Shown piece by piece: positions 9,221 through 17,299 of a stretch of 64,000 nucleotides of DNA (its first letter is position 1; each line of letters starts with the position of its first letter). The translations under genes were made by a program, and so were the position numbers. This DNA is from Phaeodactylibacter xiamenensis (GTDB lineage Bacteria; Bacteroidota; Bacteroidia; Chitinophagales; Saprospiraceae). The notes beneath the pieces were generated by a model that was not told the DNA's origin, made no database searches, and saw nothing but the letters and a program-made list of their open reading frames with translations. Location of the stretch: NCBI RefSeq assembly GCF_000759025.1, contig NZ_JPOS01000098.1, positions 24,258 to 88,257 of the forward strand, in the 5' to 3' direction.

Positions 9221-10255
9221 CTACTTCCCCGGCACAGTGGGGCAGTTTTTCGCTGTGAACTCAGCGCAAACGGTGCCATTGTCCAGAGCAGTGTAGAAAG
9301 ACTGAAGGTATTCCAGTATTTCACGTTTGTCATTACGGCTCAGCAGGTCAAAATCACTTACCATTGCCTCAAAATTGCCTTGCCTGGACTTAAAAAGCTG
9401 AATGGTGGATTGCAATTCGCTGCTGTTGAGCTCAGCGCCCAGATAAACCCTTTCGCCCACCTTGTCCTGCCCAATATCACGGGCTGGCACAGCGTAGCCT
9501 ACGTTTACGATGCCGGAAAAGTCAAAGTCGTAAGGGACGACCGTGTTCAATCCGCCATCCACAGGCTTCAGGATTTTGAGGTTGCGCGACATGGGGATGG
9601 ACCAGTCTACGTTGCCAATCATGTACTGAAACATGGCATGGGTGCGCAGGTTCTCCTGCTGAAACTCGACAGTAGACAAGCCAAAGCATTCGTCACATTC
9701 CACACTTGCCTTACGGGCGGCCAGTTCGTCGATGTCCTCCAGCAGAATGCCGTATTTGACCAGTTCCTGGTTGCTTTCTGTGTCTTTATAAGTCACTTCG
9801 ACCAACTGTGCCCGAAGCGCATGATCGGATAATTCCTGGTACATTTTGTAGGCGAGGTACTCCCGCAGGACTGCTTCTTTTCCCTTTTTGCCGGTCTGGC
9901 AGTGGGTGACCAGCTTCATATCATCGTGTTCTGCCAGCCCGCGAGCTCTGAGATCGCTTTTGGAAAAGTCGATCCTCAGCGGCGGAAAATCACATACCCG
10001 GCGGCGGTAGCGGCCACGGGCGCGGACTTCGCTGGGCAGTTCCACCCAGTTGCCATGTGCATCCTGGTAGCGGAAGATGGCCGGGTACTCTTCATTGGTG
10101 TCCACTTTGGCGTACATGGTGTCCAGGCTGAACTCCAATTCAAGCTTCAGGAGCCCGGTATGCCCAAACTGGTCAAACAAGGTAGGATTTTGAGCGCTAA
10201 GCCCAATGGGCGTCAGGCAAATGACTAATAGCAGGGTTCTAAAAATGGTTTTCAT
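9221..10255 (-). CDS. Secreted CotH-like protein of unknown function
   Basis: I chose the ATG at 10255 because it opens a clear signal peptide (MKTIFRTLLLVICL ... LSAQ). An upstream start at 10342 would put 29 unlikely residues in front. The mature protein (344 residues with the signal) has an arginine-rich stretch (RARGRYRRRVCDFPPLRIDF), then DDMKLVTHC, a helix with AVLREYLAYKMYQEL, and FQYMIGNVDWSIPMSRNLKIL. This order resembles CotH-type proteins of the atypical protein-kinase fold (PLRI...LK...R..L, then IGN.DW..N.K). I cannot confirm the kinase residues. No T9SS domain is present, so it is probably periplasmic or released. It is monocistronic, ending in a strong terminator. Confidence 0.6.
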   Translation of the reverse strand: MKTIFRTLLLVICLTPIGLSAQNPTLFDQFGHTGLLKLELEFSLDTMYAKVDTNEEYPAIFRYQDAHGNWVELPSEVRARGRYRRRVCDFPPLRIDFSKSDLRARGLAEHDDMKLVTHCQTGKKGKEAVLREYLAYKMYQELSDHALRAQLVEVTYKDTESNQELVKYGILLEDIDELAARKASVECDECFGLSTVEFQQENLRTHAMFQYMIGNVDWSIPMSRNLKILKPVDGGLNTVVPYDFDFSGIVNVGYAVPARDIGQDKVGERVYLGAELNSSELQSTIQLFKSRQGNFEAMVSDFDLLSRNDKREILEYLQSFYTALDNGTVCAEFTAKNCPTVPGK

Positions 10256-10622
10256 AATTTCAGATTGTCGTGGTGATTTCAAAAATTTGAGCCTGCAGCT
10301 TTTTGAGCTAAAGGCCCGGTGTCGGGTTGTATTATGGTTCAAAGATGCGGTTAGGCGCCTTCAACCCCTAATTTTTTAGATTAGCATCCAGAAAAATCCA
10401 ACGAACCTGGGCGCGGAATAAGGGTTGAAGAGGTAATCATGCATCATAGTATCGTAAAGGCGTTTAAAAAGCCGAAAAGTTGCAGCGCCCGTTTTTTCTA
10501 TTGAGGTTTGATTTCGTACAAGCCGCCTTAGTTGACAAAATTTCTACGCTACATCTTTGTGATTCCATGTATTTAGGGCCTTATTTGCATATTCGGCTAT
10601 CAATCTTATCAAATAACAGGAA
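10256..10622. other. Divergent intergenic region
   Basis: This 367-base gap holds the upstream regions of the CotH-like gene and the desaturase gene. A 9-bp inverted repeat, cttcaaccc (10359-10367) and gggttgaag (10432-10440), flanks 64 bases. No gene is visible. Confidence 0.5.
10532..10559 (+). promoter_or_regulatory. Putative Bacteroidota-type promoter of the sterol desaturase gene
   Basis: A TTG at 10532-10534, a 17-base spacer and CATCTTTG at 10552-10559 match the TTTG-N17-23-TAnnTTTG pattern with one mismatch in the -7 element. The expected leader before the ATG at 10623 is about 55 bases. Confidence 0.45.
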
Positions 10623-11558
10623 ATGAACGAACCAAAATTGACTCTGGAGCAAGTCTTTGCAATGGACTTGCCTCCTATAATTATTTACGCAGCCCCGGTA
10701 ATGTTTGCGTTGGTCTTCGTAGAATACTTTATCCGGATCCGGAAATTACGCCGCAACTATGACACCAAAGATGCCTTTGCAGCAACTGCCGTAGGCATTG
10801 GCAATATTATCTCCTCCGCTTTGACAAAGGTCTTCACCTTCGGGCTGGTCCTGCTGTGTTACAACCTGGTCCCCTGGAGCATCCCTATCACCTGGTGGTC
10901 CTTTGCGCTTTGCTTTGTCGTCCTGGATTTTTGCCGGTACTGGGCGCACCGGGTGGCGCACGAGCAACGTTTCTGGTGGGCCACGCACGTGACACACCAC
11001 TCCTCCGAGCAGTACAACTTCACGGTTGCTTTCCGGCTTTCCTGGATTCAGCAACTGAAAATCATCTTCTTCCTGCCTATCGCGTTGATGGGCATTCACC
11101 CCGTGGTATTCTTTATCGTGCACCAGATCGAAGTCCTGTACCAGTTCTGGCTGCATACCGAGCTGATCAAAAAGTTGCCCCGCCCTATTGAATTTATCTT
11201 TACCACGCCGTCCCATCACCGGGTCCACCACGCTACGAATGAGAAGTACCTGGACAAGAACTACGGCTCCACATTGATTATATGGGACCGGATTTTCGGT
11301 ACCTTTAAAGAGGAAGAGGAAACGCCGGATTACGGCATATTAAAGCCTGTGGGTTCTTACAACCCCGTTTACCTGGTCTTCCATGAGGCTATTGACATCG
11401 TCAAGGACCTGTCGACTTACCGTTCCCCCAAAGCCTGGTATAAGATTCTCTTTGGCAGCCCCAACCTGACCTTGAACAAAAAAGCCTATGCGGAAGCGGC
11501 AGGCCTGCCTGTGAACGACTCCAAAGAGGAGGAGGTCAAAGCGAAAGTGGAAGCCTAA
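10623..11558 (+). CDS. Sterol desaturase / fatty acid hydroxylase family membrane protein
   Basis: The 311-residue protein has four or five hydrophobic segments (about 18-38, 52-82, 88-106, 145-175). It carries the histidine clusters of the fatty acid hydroxylase superfamily: HRVAH (109-113), HVTHH (122-126) and HHRVHH (198-203). These ligate a di-iron centre that hydroxylates or desaturates lipid C-H bonds in the membrane with oxygen. The substrate cannot be read from sequence; sterol, carotenoid, alkylglycerol or fatty acid are all possible. The C-terminal tail is charged. Its 3' end overlaps the convergent HAD gene by 23 bases. Family assignment is very secure. Confidence 0.88.
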   Translation: MNEPKLTLEQVFAMDLPPIIIYAAPVMFALVFVEYFIRIRKLRRNYDTKDAFAATAVGIGNIISSALTKVFTFGLVLLCYNLVPWSIPITWWSFALCFVVLDFCRYWAHRVAHEQRFWWATHVTHHSSEQYNFTVAFRLSWIQQLKIIFFLPIALMGIHPVVFFIVHQIEVLYQFWLHTELIKKLPRPIEFIFTTPSHHRVHHATNEKYLDKNYGSTLIIWDRIFGTFKEEEETPDYGILKPVGSYNPVYLVFHEAIDIVKDLSTYRSPKAWYKILFGSPNLTLNKKAYAEAAGLPVNDSKEEEVKAKVEA

Positions 11559-12216
11559 GTTTCAGATCTTCCAACCGGTCAATAATGAAGTCAGGCCCTG
11601 CTTCACTAATTTGAGCAGCAGTCTGTGCGCCTGTGGTTACGCCTACCGTGTAGCCACAGGCGGCATTTTTGCCCTCCTCAATATCAATAGCTGAGTCCCC
11701 TACTTTTACAATTTGCTGTGCGGATGCTATACCGAGCTTTGACTGGGCTAATGCAATCATATCCGGTGCCGGGCGGCTTTGCGCCACCTGATCTGCAGTG
11801 ACGAGCAGGTCATACTCCTCACCGGCTTTCCAACCCATTTTGTCAATCAGTGACTGAGCAGTGGCGGCATTGTACCCGGTGTTGAGCACCACTTTAATGC
11901 CAGCGCTACGCAATTGCTTAAGAAAGCTTGTTGCCCCGATGGTGGGTTTCACGTCCAGATTGGCATAAGCCGTTTCAAGTGCCGTTTTGAAGGATTGATA
12001 GGCCGCATCTATCTGCTCCCCGGTCACTGCGCCCTTACTGCCAAGCAAACCTGCAATGGCATCCCGTTTTTCCTTGCCGGCCGCAGAAGCCAGTACTTCC
12101 TGTAGGGAGAACTTATAGCCTCCAGTGGCGTTGACGGCATCCCGCAGGGTTTTGTAGACGACGTTGTCTTCGTCTACCGTAGTGCCTGCCATATCGAAAA
12201 CAATCATTTTTATCAT
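11536..12216 (-). CDS. PhnX-like HAD hydrolase (phosphonatase-like family)
   Basis: The 226-residue protein has the HAD nucleophile motif FDMAGTTVD, with Asp8 as the expected phospho-acceptor. The cap region contains GKEKRDAI (Lys48/Lys50), near where phosphonoacetaldehyde hydrolase keeps its Schiff-base lysine. A Thr/Ser motif (LNTGY) and the acidic loop GDSAIDIEEG complete the fold. This pattern fits the phosphonatase-like group that resembles PhnX. It could cleave a C-P bond in an aldehyde phosphonate or act as a simple phosphatase. It starts 15 bases after the PhnZ-like HD gene on the same strand, which supports a joint role in organophosphonate breakdown. The start at 12216 is used; Met4 is an alternative. 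Confidence 0.75.
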   Translation of the reverse strand: MIKMIVFDMAGTTVDEDNVVYKTLRDAVNATGGYKFSLQEVLASAAGKEKRDAIAGLLGSKGAVTGEQIDAAYQSFKTALETAYANLDVKPTIGATSFLKQLRSAGIKVVLNTGYNAATAQSLIDKMGWKAGEEYDLLVTADQVAQSRPAPDMIALAQSKLGIASAQQIVKVGDSAIDIEEGKNAACGYTVGVTTGAQTAAQISEAGPDFIIDRLEDLKLRLPLSL

Positions 12217-12230
12217 AGCGAGTCATTGGT

Positions 12231-12818
12231 TTAGCATAACGATTCTAAAACAGAGGATCGGTAAGCGTTAATCTCCAGGTGCTCAATATTCACATCTTTC
12301 GCCTGATCATCCCATCCGCGTAGCTTAACTGCTGCTTTGTGGAAGGCGTGCTGTTCAAAGTCATCTATTTCCTGTTCGCTCATCGGGCCACCCTGTAACC
12401 GGAAACTCTTTTGGGAAGCTTCCGAAAGTTGGTCAAAATACTCAGGCTCAAGGGTGCACATATACCTCTTGGCCGCTACATGTAGTCGTATAGGTTGAAG
12501 CACTGCCTCAGGGAAAATATCCTTAAGATAGGCTACGGCTATTGCTTCATGCTGATCATCCTTCAGCGTTGGGTGATTGGCCTCCACGGGGTCATCGGCA
12601 AGCATATGCCCAATGTCGTGAAACAGTGCTGCGGCCACCAAAGTCGCCGGTTGCTGGCTTCGGGTCGCTAATGCCGCACACTGCACCGCGTGCTGCATTT
12701 GAGTCACCTCTTCCTCATAATGCTTATCGCCATGCGTTCTCAGGTAATCAAAAAGAAGGTCTACCCGGCCCGGTTTTGTGGCAGAGAGCAATTGATGCCT
12801 CAGGTTTTTTGTGCTCAT
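12231..12818 (-). CDS. PhnZ-like HD-domain oxygenase (phosphonate-degradation HD protein)
   Basis: This 195-residue HD protein aligns by eye with PhnZ, the mixed-valent di-iron oxygenase that cleaves 2-amino-1-hydroxyethylphosphonate to glycine and phosphate. Candidate ligands are His43, His67-Asp68, His90, His113 and Asp170, with His71 and Lys117 also kept. They are spaced as in PhnZ with a nearly constant offset. Family motifs HVAAKRYM and LQGGPMSEQE are also present. One difference stands out: the substrate-gating Tyr of PhnZ aligns with His33, with a Tyr at the next position (Tyr34). Glu36 is kept. No PhnY-type hydroxylase is nearby. It is first in a two-gene unit with the PhnX-like hydrolase. 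The exact substrate is inferred. Confidence 0.8.
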   Translation of the reverse strand: MSTKNLRHQLLSATKPGRVDLLFDYLRTHGDKHYEEEVTQMQHAVQCAALATRSQQPATLVAAALFHDIGHMLADDPVEANHPTLKDDQHEAIAVAYLKDIFPEAVLQPIRLHVAAKRYMCTLEPEYFDQLSEASQKSFRLQGGPMSEQEIDDFEQHAFHKAAVKLRGWDDQAKDVNIEHLEINAYRSSVLESLC

Positions 12819-12846
12819 TGATTTGAAGATTATATTTTTCAGTTCA

Positions 12847-12854
12847 CAAACCTA
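12847..12854 (-). promoter_or_regulatory. -7 element upstream of the PhnZ-like gene
   Basis: On the minus strand the sequence TAGGTTTG matches the Bacteroidota -7 consensus TAnnTTTG. It lies about 29 bases before the start codon. No clear -33 TTTG is seen at the usual distance. Confidence 0.4.
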
Positions 12855-13319
12855 ATACAGCAGGGTCGGAAATCTTTGTTGAAAGCCATTATAATTTTCA
12901 TCTCATGAAAAAAATCAATGCCAAGCCCACTTCCTCCACTCAACGTTTGAAGCAGCCTGGTCATTGAAACCCTCAACAAACATAAAACAGCCTTAACCTT
13001 ATGAAATAAAGCTCAACCAGCAGTTACCTAAAGATTAATCTTCAGTTATTTCCTCAGAAAAAAGCTTAATCGTTTTTTAATCTGAATAATTCCACCACTC
13101 TTGTACGCAGAGGTAATTTTACCCTCGTGAAAAAACTATTCTCCCGTTAGCCTGATCGCAAAGGGAGCAAAACTTTGTAAGTTATACTAGCGATTGATAT
13201 AATGCTGCTGCACCAAAGATCAGGAGGTGCAGCTTTTTCTTTTTCTGGCCCTATGATTGCCAGGTCGGCATCCAAGTGATGATTTACTTTATCTTAAAGT
13301 TGTGAAGAAATAAGCCCTT
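12855..13319. other. Intergenic region upstream of the phosphodiesterase-phosphatase gene
   Basis: No protein gene is visible here. The region is A/T rich up to about 13140, then holds a structured stretch ending in an intrinsic terminator (described separately). The terminator faces the + strand although no + strand gene lies upstream of it. This points to a leader or a small RNA. Confidence 0.45.
13141..13238 (+). promoter_or_regulatory. Possible terminator-type leader or small RNA upstream of the phosphatase gene
   Basis: An 8-bp perfect stem gctgcacc (13207-13214) with ggtgcagc (13226-13233), an 11-base loop and a T-rich tail (13234-13244) form an intrinsic terminator on the + strand. 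It lies 80 bases before the ATG at 13320. The stretch cctgatc (13151-13157) can pair with gatcagg (13219-13225), which overlaps the loop. The pair ctccc (13141-13145) with gggag (13163-13167) offers a further alternative. Competing pairings like these are seen in attenuators. A small RNA ending here is equally possible. Confidence 0.4.
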
Positions 13320-15155
13320 ATGAAAAATCACCTGCTTCTTTTTCTGCTGTTGCTGACTGCTACTGCGTCCCTCGCACAACCCTATCCCCTTCCCCACCCG
13401 CAGCGCCTGCATGCTCATAATGACTATGCCCGGGAATTGCCTTTCTGGAATGCCTGGGCGGCAGACTGTGGCTCTATTGAAGCGGACTTGTACTGGCACG
13501 AAGGGCAAGTGTACGTTGCTCATGATCCCAGTGACCTGCACCTGGGCTATCAGTTGGACAGCCTATACTTTGAATCCATCCGGTCGGTCCTCCAACGGCA
13601 GCGGGGACGCATCTACCAGGACAGCAGCCATCAACTCCACCTCCTGATTGACATCAAAAATGCCCGGGATACCATCCTGCATTACCTGGTCCAAACCGCA
13701 GAACGGTATCCTGACATTTTCCAAAGCCCAAGCGGTGTCGACCTGGTCCTGTCCGGTGACCGCCCGGAACCTAAAGACTGGCCGGGGCTACCTGACTATA
13801 TTCTCATTGACGGACGACCGGGTGACCGGCTGACCGCTCAGCAAATGGAAAAAGTGGCCATGGTGAGCGCTTCCTTCAATGCGGTTGCCTCCTGGAATGG
13901 CAAGGGGCAGCTCACGCCCGACCGGCAGCAGATCCTGGAAGAAATCGTTGCGCGTGCTCATGAGCAAGGCAAGCCCTTTCGCTTTTGGGGCACTCCGGAC
14001 ACGCCCTCCTCCTGGCAGCTACTCATCAAAAACGGTGTGGACATCATTGGTACAGACGAAGTAGACCGGGCCCGGCATTTCGTAGAGGCGTACGCCAAAA
14101 GCTTCTACCACAACCCTTTGCCCCAATCAGCCTACACGCCCCAAAATTCTACCTTTCCAGCATCCCCAAAAAACATCATCCTCCTCATCGGGGATGGCAC
14201 CGGGCTGAGCCAGCTTTATGCCGCCTACACGGCCAATGCCGGGCAGCTCACGCTTTTCAACCTTAAACATACCGGACGGGTGCACACGCGCAGTGCAGAC
14301 GCTTACTGCACCGATTCCGCAGCTGGTGCGAGCGCCTACGCCACCGGGCAAAAAACCGACAACCGAAAAATTGGTGTCGCACCTGACCATACTCCCCTCC
14401 CCCAACTGCCCAAACGTTTACAAGAGGCAGGGTACCGCACCGGCGTCATCACTTCCGTAAATGTCGGAGATGCCACGCCGGCGGCATTCTATGCGCAGGT
14501 GCCAGAGCGCGATCAAATCCGGGAAATCGTAAGCAGTATGTACCAGGCCCCATTGCATTTGCTGGCCGGCGAAGGCGATGCCCTTCTGGAGCTCTTCGGA
14601 GAATCATTTGATACACTACAGGCAACGGGCCGCCAACTCCTGACCAACCGCATCCGGGTGGACAGCGACTCCAGTCAGGTGGTTATCTTTCCAACAGACA
14701 CCTTCAAAGCTGACAGCAGTGAAGCCTCAAGACAAGCCTTTGCCAATCTGCTGGAGGATGCTTTGTCTTTTCTGCATCAGCCGGACAAGCCCTTTTTCCT
14801 GGTCGCCGAATCCGGGCGCGTAGACGGCGGCGGGCATAGCAATAATATGAAAATGACGGTTGATGAAGCGCTGTCTCTCAATGCAGCGGCAGCCCGGGCC
14901 CTACGCTTTATCGACACCCATCCGGAAACCCTGCTGATCGTGCTGGCAGACCACGAGACTGGCGGGCTGTCTTTGCTGGACGGCAACCTGGAAAACGGCT
15001 GGGTCTTAGGGCATTTCAGTACTAACGACCACACCGGCGTTGCCATTCCCTGCTTTGCCTACGGCCCCGGAGCAGAGCAATTTACCGGCACACTTGACAA
15101 TACAGCCGTTCACAGCCGCATAATGCAACTGCTGAACATTCCATCTGAACCCTAA
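13320..15155 (+). CDS. Secreted fusion of GDPD/PLC-like phosphodiesterase and alkaline phosphatase
   Basis: The 611-residue protein has a signal peptide (1-19, ending SLAQ). Residues 25-270 form a glycerophosphodiesterase/PI-PLC-like TIM barrel with HAHNDY (31-36), EAD (54-56) and AHD (67-69). Residues 282-605 are an alkaline phosphatase of the PhoA type. They contain LLIGDGTG, the nucleophile Ser333 in TDSAAG, the metal-binding VDGGGH near 502-507, ADHETGG near 542, and a late His in NDHTG. The first domain would release phosphomonoesters from phosphodiesters and the second would free phosphate, in the periplasm or outside the cell. All expected metal ligands are present. No T9SS tail is seen. 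Its neighbours also handle phosphorus compounds. Confidence 0.85.
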   Translation: MKNHLLLFLLLLTATASLAQPYPLPHPQRLHAHNDYARELPFWNAWAADCGSIEADLYWHEGQVYVAHDPSDLHLGYQLDSLYFESIRSVLQRQRGRIYQDSSHQLHLLIDIKNARDTILHYLVQTAERYPDIFQSPSGVDLVLSGDRPEPKDWPGLPDYILIDGRPGDRLTAQQMEKVAMVSASFNAVASWNGKGQLTPDRQQILEEIVARAHEQGKPFRFWGTPDTPSSWQLLIKNGVDIIGTDEVDRARHFVEAYAKSFYHNPLPQSAYTPQNSTFPASPKNIILLIGDGTGLSQLYAAYTANAGQLTLFNLKHTGRVHTRSADAYCTDSAAGASAYATGQKTDNRKIGVAPDHTPLPQLPKRLQEAGYRTGVITSVNVGDATPAAFYAQVPERDQIREIVSSMYQAPLHLLAGEGDALLELFGESFDTLQATGRQLLTNRIRVDSDSSQVVIFPTDTFKADSSEASRQAFANLLEDALSFLHQPDKPFFLVAESGRVDGGGHSNNMKMTVDEALSLNAAAARALRFIDTHPETLLIVLADHETGGLSLLDGNLENGWVLGHFSTNDHTGVAIPCFAYGPGAEQFTGTLDNTAVHSRIMQLLNIPSEP

Positions 15156-15203
15156 TGGATTTGGTCTGATAAGTAAAGAATAATTGCAGATCTATATGAA
15201 AAA

Positions 15204-15246
15204 ATATGACCGTTACGCCAGTGTTGCGCTGGCGTAACGGTCATAT
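15204..15246. terminator. Bidirectional terminator between convergent genes
   Basis: An 18-bp perfect stem, atatgaccgttacgccag (15204-15221) with its complement (15229-15246), closes a 7-base loop. Runs of A precede it and T-rich sequence follows. It lies between the stop codons of the phosphatase and prohibitin genes. Confidence 0.85.
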
Positions 15247-15253
15247 CATCTTT

Positions 15254-16150
15254 CTAATTCCCGACATTCAGTTCCTCGGCAGGCAAACCCAGGAAGGGAG
15301 ACTCTCCATTGGTGATGATAATTTTCGTATTCTGCGAACGCGCCATGTCCAAAAAGGCCTGAATGGCCCGGTTGCGGAGCACCTCATCGGTGAGGGATTG
15401 TTGCAGATTGGCGTTGGCTTCTGCCTGTGCTTCCGCCTGAAGCCGGATAGCGGCTGCATCACCCGCTGCCTGTATTTCCACCCGCTGCCGTTCTGCATCC
15501 GCCTGAATGACCGCAGCATCCCGCTCGCCCTGTGCCTGAATAATCCGCCGCTCCGCATCGAGCTGCTCCCGCTGCTTGATAAACTCCATACGCTGTGCAT
15601 CCTGCTCTGCCTGCAACACTTCCTCTATGGAACGGGATAGCCCGGCTGGCAGGACAATGCTTTTCATCAGCACATTATCAACGATCAGCCCTTTGGGTTC
15701 CAGGATTTCCGCCATTCGGTCGCGTATTTGCGCCTCAATCACTGCGCGTTCGCCCGAGTGCATATCCTTGGCAAGAAAACGGGAGCTGACATCCGCCGCT
15801 GCCGACCGAAAAACCGGCAGGATAATCTCGCTCTCATACGCACGGCCGACATCCCTCAGCAAAGTAGGGGCACTGGCAGGGCGAATACGATATAAAATGG
15901 ACATCACTGAAGTAATAGTCAGTCCTTCCTTGGATGGTAAATTACTTTTGATCTCCAGGTTGACGGTTCGTGTAGGCAGGGTTACGATACTGGTAGTGAA
16001 GGGGTTATAACCCCTGGGGCCTTCTGATAGCGCTTCATTGCTGATCTTGCCGAGGCGTTGTTTCACACCCACTTCACCGGGGCGGATAACAACGCAGCTA
16101 CTGAAAAAGAGGCTAAAGAGCGCCAGGGTTAACATTGTTTTTATCTTCAT
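15254..16150 (-). CDS. Prohibitin-family (SPFH) protein with lipoprotein signal
   Basis: The 298-residue protein has an SPFH/Band 7 domain (about 20-190), starting VVIRPGEVGVKQRLGKI. A long Ala/Glu/Gln-rich coiled coil follows (about 195-265, with AERQRVEIQAAGDAAAIR). This is the usual layout of prohibitins, which assemble into ring-like membrane scaffolds that regulate proteases and membrane domains. The N-terminus is a hydrophobic segment ending LFFSSC, so Cys19 fits a lipobox. The family is normally anchored by a transmembrane helix, so lipid anchoring is notable. It could face the periplasm on either the inner or the outer membrane. It converges on the phosphatase gene across a strong terminator and stands apart from the PhoD gene by about 75 bases. 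Confidence 0.85.
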   Translation of the reverse strand: MKIKTMLTLALFSLFFSSCVVIRPGEVGVKQRLGKISNEALSEGPRGYNPFTTSIVTLPTRTVNLEIKSNLPSKEGLTITSVMSILYRIRPASAPTLLRDVGRAYESEIILPVFRSAAADVSSRFLAKDMHSGERAVIEAQIRDRMAEILEPKGLIVDNVLMKSIVLPAGLSRSIEEVLQAEQDAQRMEFIKQREQLDAERRIIQAQGERDAAVIQADAERQRVEIQAAGDAAAIRLQAEAQAEANANLQQSLTDEVLRNRAIQAFLDMARSQNTKIIITNGESPFLGLPAEELNVGN

Positions 16151-16226
16151 AGCTTCAAAGTTTTTTATTATTGACCTCTGAAGAGCGGATTTGGTTCATT
16201 ACTACCCATAGTCAGTGCTACAACTA

Positions 16227-17285
16227 CTACCAGCTTTTCAACCCCTTGTAAGACACGGTCTCCGTAAAGCGTTCCTGCCCTGCCACATCGATAACCTTCA
16301 TGTGCAGCTCCTCTTTTCCCCAATCCATCTCCAGCAAGCCAAAGTGATTCTCCATCACCGGGCCCTGAATACGATTGTCGTTGGGTGTGGCAAAACCCCA
16401 GGTAGAGGTGATACCGCTTGAGGTGACATCATAGATCGGATACAAACCTGGATAAGACACTTTAGACACCTCCGCGTAATGGACATCCCCGGAAATAAAT
16501 ACGACGCCATTGGCTTTTTTGGCTTTGATGAGTTCCAGCATGCGCTCCTGCTCGTGCGGGAAGTTGGCCCAGGCTTCATAGCCATTATAGGTTATCCCAA
16601 ACTGCGTACTGCTGGCAATAACCCGCAGATCCGCTGACTTTTCCAGTACCTTGCCCAACCATGCCCACTGCGCCTCGCCCAGCATCGTGGAATCTTTCGT
16701 TTCGTAAGGCCAGTACCCAAGCTCGTAGTGAAAAGCTACCGTATCCACTTCCTGCCCTTCGTAAGGGCGTACATCATCCCGGAAGGTACGGGTGTCAAGG
16801 AGAATGATTTGAACAGTTTTGTCGCCAGCTTTTAGCATGTGATCCGTGTAAATCCCGGGGCGGGTGTAACGCTCGTCGCTTTCCGGTACTTCAAAGACAT
16901 CCAGAAAGATGGCCTTGGACAACTCCTTTTCCGGATAGTGCCGCCCACTGTCATTCCAGCCGTAGTCGTGGTCATCCCAGGTGGCCAAAATGGTGGTACT
17001 GTCTTTCAGCGCCTGATACTCCGGCTTAGCCATCCAGCGCTCGTACTTATTGCGGAGGGTATCCATGTTGTGCGTGTCCCCGTAAATGTTATCGCCCAGA
17101 AAGACAAAGGCATCAGGCTGCTGCGCTGCCGCCAGCCGCAGAACGGGCTGTGCCTGATCCTGATAGCCACAGGAACCAAAGGCGATACGGGTGACCGGCG
17201 CAGCAACGGGCGCTTCTTTTGATGCCTGCGTATTGCAACTTGCTGCAAAAATTGCCAGAACGAAAAAAATCAGTTGATTTTTCAT
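16227..17285 (-). CDS. PhoD-type alkaline phosphatase, lipoprotein
   Basis: The 352-residue product has a lipoprotein signal (MKNQLIFFVLAIFAASC, Cys17). It then has a metallophosphatase core with FGSCG (about 37-41), FLGDNIYGD, TWDDHDYGWND, LDTRTFRDD and a late SGDVHYAE. These match the PhoD-like phosphodiesterase/alkaline phosphatase family, which uses iron and calcium and acts outside the cytoplasm. It would release phosphate from organic esters. It lies upstream of the prohibitin gene in the same direction and close to the phosphonate and phosphatase genes, which suggests a shared phosphorus-scavenging role. No Pho-box-like repeat could be identified. Confidence 0.85.
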   Translation of the reverse strand: MKNQLIFFVLAIFAASCNTQASKEAPVAAPVTRIAFGSCGYQDQAQPVLRLAAAQQPDAFVFLGDNIYGDTHNMDTLRNKYERWMAKPEYQALKDSTTILATWDDHDYGWNDSGRHYPEKELSKAIFLDVFEVPESDERYTRPGIYTDHMLKAGDKTVQIILLDTRTFRDDVRPYEGQEVDTVAFHYELGYWPYETKDSTMLGEAQWAWLGKVLEKSADLRVIASSTQFGITYNGYEAWANFPHEQERMLELIKAKKANGVVFISGDVHYAEVSKVSYPGLYPIYDVTSSGITSTWGFATPNDNRIQGPVMENHFGLLEMDWGKEELHMKVIDVAGQERFTETVSYKGLKSW

Positions 17286-17299
17286 GATGGTGTTTTGTT

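Noticed and set aside
9107..9832. A 241-residue + strand open frame over the CotH-like gene
   Set aside because: It runs through a strong terminator and lies antisense to a gene with a signal peptide and family pattern.
10746..11231. A 161-residue minus-strand frame in the desaturase gene
   Set aside because: The + strand encodes complete histidine boxes; the reverse frame is charged low-complexity sequence.
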